From NCBI GenBank assembly GCA_022749755.1, contig CM040444.1, positions 4,529,009 through 4,593,008 on the forward strand: DNA of 64,000 nt, in the 5' to 3' direction. Under the pieces are notes generated by a model. The model was given only the letters and a program-made list of their open reading frames with translations, was not told the DNA's origin and did not search any database. How positions within the stretch are numbered: the stretch's first letter is position 1; the number at the start of each line of letters is the position of its first letter. Positions 61,301 through 64,000 of this stretch are shown in pieces. Origin of the DNA: Azadirachta indica (lineage: Eukaryota > Streptophyta > Magnoliopsida > Sapindales > Meliaceae). The position numbers and the translations under genes were made by a program.

Positions 61301-63201
61301 TTAGTGTTAGAGCATCATGTATAAGATCAAAATTTTCCAATAATAAAGATTTAGATAATAATATTTAAGATTTAGAAACATCTCACATAAAAGTTCGACA
61401 TTTCCCATGTAAAGCTTTGATTTTATTTAATCGATTTGTCATATGGTTTCAAATAATTAAATGAATAAAAGATATTCAAATCCGTAAAGTTGAACATAAC
61501 TAATTTAAATATCCATTAAAATATAATGATGGAGCTCAGTAAGGCCTACAATGGCCTTACCCTCCAAATCCACAGGCAAGTTTAAAATATACAATTATGT
61601 TTTTACAATTTTAGTCTTAAACATAATTTCTTTTTTTACCATTTCTATGCAGATTTTTTATGTTTAGGTTTTGACCCTCTAAATTTTCTTTTGATTTCGC
61701 CACTATTTATATATAGCTAAAATATAAATAAGATAATAAAAATAAAATATATTATAAAATAAGTAAATTTATAATATATTAATAATATTAGATTATCATG
61801 TGCTATAAATTAATATTATTTATTTTATTAATGTATTTTAGATCACTTTATTATATTTACTAAAATTTAAATATTTAATAGTTACTTGTACTAAACAATT
61901 ATAGGAGTATATTCAATTTTTTTTGATAAATTTAAATTTTGATTAGTATTTTTGAAATTATTAGAATTAATAAGTGTAATAATCCAAACTTATCTTGAGA
62001 ACTTGGATGCCCTTTACCCTAATTAAATTGTGGGCAATGCTATCGTCACTAATTTTCCAAAGTTCTCTTTAAATTTTAATCTTAGCCAAAAATTACCTAA
62101 CAAATTAAATAGTTTACATTTTTTAGAACTTTTTACACCACCAAATATTATATTTGTAGTTTATTATTTTACGTATCTTTTTGACTTCCACATATTATGA
62201 TTTTTTTCTTTTTTAAACCAAAAATTTTCTATATCTACGTGTGTTAATTACTTCTATAATTACTAGATTTTAACTCTCGTTTTTTATTTTTTTAAACCCT
62301 AAATTTCTGTCTGTAATTGTGTGTGCACCTATGTGCATGCATGCATGTATGTTCGTGATTTATAAAAGTTTTTAATTGAGAAAATACTAATACTGTATTT
62401 ATTAATCGGGATACAAAAACCTAGAGAAATAAAATATTTTATGTAAGGGTTTATAAACAATACAAATGTTATTAACATGAGTATGAGTAACATTTAGAGG
62501 GTTTGCATAACAGCAAAAAGAAAAAACGAAAAAAATTGAGAAGATCGAGATTCAATGAAGAAAGGAGACAATAAATGCCATTTTTAGAGCTAAACAAGGT
62601 GTTATATATATATATATATATATATATTTATAGTTTTAAGATGTTTTAGCACAGAAAATTAAAAAAGGTTTTAAAAGAATTTTAAAGGAAGACAATAGTA
62701 TCATCCATAAATTATGTTTCTTTTATATCGAGTGAATACCGTTTAACATTCCCCTCACATGCAACCTTCATTCTCCATTACTTGGGCAATCGAATTGCAT
62801 TAAATGGAAATTTTACAAGGGTCCAAATATTTATAATTTAATTGTTTTGAATTTAGACATGTTTAAGCATTTTTCTCGCATGATATAAATTTGTCTTTGT
62901 GGATCTAACGATTTGAACACTATATTAAAGTATTATTTAACCTAAAAATTTAAACTTAAAACTCCACAGGAAAACACGTTGCGTCATGGAAGAAGTTCTA
63001 TGCCCGATAACCAATCTCCTGAATCTGATGACGAAAACTGCGCAGCCATTAGTAGAGTTTCAATGATACTTTTGTTTCTTTGTTTTATAGATTTATTTTA
63101 ATTTGTATTCATTTTATGATCTTTTTGTTTTGTTGTTGTTATCGCAGGAGACATCTGATGAGCAAAAAAGTCAGAAGACAACGTCTGAGATTGAGAAATG
63201 A
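55367..63201 (+). CDS. micro-exon gene J, MGN type, with a copia element in intron 3
   Basis: Exon 1 (55367-55387) encodes MGNCVGT, then GTAAGA. Exon 2 (55624-55695) encodes 24 residues, starting TTENKSSEKAYTTLAQEQ and ending KLEKL. Exon 3 (55812-55850) encodes PPGGRVRRIAKKK. Intron 3 is about 7.1 kb and holds copia element 4. Exon 4 (62970-63051) starts ENTLRHGRSSMPDNQSPE; it has four extra bases near its end, so its donor (ATTA|GTAGAG) is phase 1. Exon 5 (63148-63201) would encode ETSDEQKSQKTTSEIEK in the old frame. In the shifted frame it stops after RDI at 63158, predicting 74 residues. MGNC with Gly6-Thr7 is a good dual acylation start (myristate on Gly2, palmitate on Cys4), suggesting membrane attachment; this is inference. 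The large intron and the frameshift make expression uncertain. Function unknown. Confidence 0.5.
56036..56740 (+). repeat. copia element 4, 5' LTR
   Basis: Starts TGTGAAGAATAGATACTTCA and pairs with 60624-61340 (TGTGAAGATTAAGTGCTTCA). Contains repeated GAGAACC-AGAA words like the LTRs of element 1 in complement, and is followed directly by the primer binding site. Confidence 0.8.
56771..57520 (+). pseudogene. copia element 4, gag
   Basis: Starts MFLTNFDMKKFNGENDFNLW (56771), then KMRLILVQQRLKDAFEG and a stop. UBN2 fragments (THFEIVLSLSNDILMEVSTK) and a zinc knuckle with a stop in it (CFHC*KEGHLKKDY, near 57370) follow. The minus-strand frame here is a shadow. Confidence 0.82.
57540..58640 (+). 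pseudogene. copia element 4, protease/integrase remains
   Basis: Contains IVRELYQVRHVPDLKRN, NSLYILDGSAITG, a pre-integrase stretch (KTRLWHIS), and the broken integrase phrase KKDLGIHSLRFNGDLHKVSP. Then follow MWYGKKYYII and later LSRDVKFYK before RT. Confidence 0.75.
59100..60560 (+). pseudogene. copia element 4, RT and RNase H remains
   Basis: Broken RT reading includes RIYKIKKGIFLFKSKSYKVE and LIAKCFA, and KEGLDFRSVFSYGKT. The RNase H part reads ALSTIKVEYVAITDAIRKTL, then WLKGLIEELGLFEEYVVMHY (60240-60360), a strong copia match. Confidence 0.82.
60624..61340 (+). repeat. copia element 4, 3' LTR
   Basis: Pairs with 56036-56740. The two LTRs differ at many positions, so the insertion is old. 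Confidence 0.8.
61346..62969. other. distal part of J intron 3
   Basis: 61530-61600 has a short palindromic patch (AAGGCCTACAATGGCCTTA), a possible MITE end. A GCATGCATGCATG run lies at 62334-62347 and an (AT)n run at about 62603-62627. 62700-62969 matches the corresponding intron of H and K. No gene is seen. Confidence 0.45.
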
Positions 63202-63374
63202 TAGCCTAAAATGCCATAATGAAATAACTTCGCCAATGAAAGATGCGCAATAAATATCATATACGTATGATGACTACGTTTCCCATGATGAAAATTTAGA
63301 CACCATATATGTACAATAATTAATACTATTTGGTTTTATACAATATTTTTGTTATATTGTTATTCCAAGTTCTA
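63202..63374. other. 3' flank of gene J
   Basis: Matches 51743-51910 after gene K; non-coding. Confidence 0.55.
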
Positions 63375-64000
63375 ATTTGTAGCTAGAATGCATCAGTTTT
63401 AGCATTAGAAGAAACATATTTGAAATCAGGGTCACTAGATTGTAGTCCATACCTAGGGAGAAGGTCAAGGAGGTCCAACTCCAGTTGGTTGAACTTTTCC
63501 TAGAAGCACATGTATCAGAATTAGAAGTAAAGTTGGTCAAATCTACCACCAATTTTAGATCCTTAGGAGCCTGAAGCAGTTTTAACTGATATGGAATCAG
63601 AATCACTCGACGTTTTGCTTCATTGATTACCATTACAACTTGCACTTTCAGTAGAAGTCCCACATCTGTTGGAGAGGCCCATCACCAATTGTAGATCATC
63701 TGGTACCTGCTGTTTAGAATTCATCAATTTTGGCGATAACTTAGGTTTATCAGAGCTAGTACCTGTATCATTTGCGTTTTCACAATGATTGGCTCATTTC
63801 GTATTGTGTGGGGTAGACTCCTTTCGGGTGGTACATTCCTGTATAATAGTAGAATCTTTCTGAGCTTGGCTAGGAACCACTTTCTGAACAAATGTCTCAT
63901 CAATAGACTTCTGTTTTTTGTGAGTTGAGGCGGCCTGAGAGTTTTTAACAAGACAATAAATCTGACGGGTTTTGTTACCTTGAGATTCTTTAGCATTCTA
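63375..64000 (-). pseudogene. unknown coding-like fragment, copy 2, cut by the window edge
   Basis: Minus-strand reading from the edge gives AKESQGNKTRQIYCLVKNSQ, then THKKQKSIDETFVQKVVPSQ, AQKDSTIIQECTTRKEST, a stop, TSSDKPKLSPKLMNSKQQVP and finally LELDLLDLLPRYGLQSSDPD. The frame that reads like a real protein is polar and Ser/Asp-rich, with three or four stops. It is the better-preserved copy of 52380-52985. No family is recognised; the gene may continue to the right. Confidence 0.4.

Larger units (their letters stand above)
56036..61345 (+). mobile_element. copia element 4 (family of elements 1 and 3), full-length but dead
   Basis: The LTRs are about 56036-56740 and 60624-61340. The primer binding site TGGTATTAGAAC is at 56742. 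Gag, zinc knuckle, integrase, RT and RNase H occur in copia order, all with stops. A purine-rich tract (60590-60620) precedes the 3' LTR. It lies within intron 3 of gene J, in the same orientation as the gene. A clean target duplication was not found. Confidence 0.9.

Overview
The window is very AT-rich nuclear DNA from a flowering plant, most likely a eudicot. It has GT-AG introns rich in T, a plant-specific receptor kinase, Ty1/copia and Ty3/gypsy LTR retrotransposons, plant L1 LINEs and many MITE-like elements. I cannot name the species.

Layout. (1) 1-2004: the 3' end of a CLV1/BAM-clade receptor kinase gene, closest to BAM3, on the plus strand. (2) 2.4-64 kb: an array of at least eleven copies (A to K) of an unrecognised family of very small genes, all on the plus strand. 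Each copy has four or five tiny exons of about 20-90 nt. The first exon encodes 7-12 residues, usually with Cys or Trp, or an MGN lipid-anchor-like start. Later exons encode short, charged segments rich in Lys, Glu and Pro. In the intact copies every intron is phase 0, so exons can be lost or gained without shifting the frame. Copies B, C, E, G, H and J can be read through from ATG to stop. A, D, F, I and K are broken.

Duplication history. Block A-B-C (about 2.4-18.7 kb) is repeated as E-F-G (about 25.5-36.4 kb), including intergenic DNA. D (20.4-24.7 kb) is a further copy of the A/E type, gutted by transposons. H, K, I and J (45.1-63.3 kb) form a second group starting with MGN. K and J share downstream flanks and a copia insertion at about the same place in intron 3, so that insertion probably predates their duplication.

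Mobile elements. One copia family occurs three times: minus strand 11.6-16.7 kb between B and C, plus strand 47.6-49.4 kb in K, and plus strand 56.0-61.3 kb in J. A different copia element lies at 36.8-42.5 kb and contains a nested solo-LTR-like block. A third copia gag fragment (22.0-23.1 kb) is flanked by inverted LTR-like arms. L1 fragments lie at 42.6-44.55 kb and 53.9-54.3 kb. Several TIR elements mark sites where the duplicated blocks differ. All transposon coding regions seen are broken by stops or frameshifts.

The most interesting content is the micro-exon gene array. Its products would be small, disordered and possibly membrane-tethered. Its function is unknown to me, and all its gene models come from reading the sequence only.
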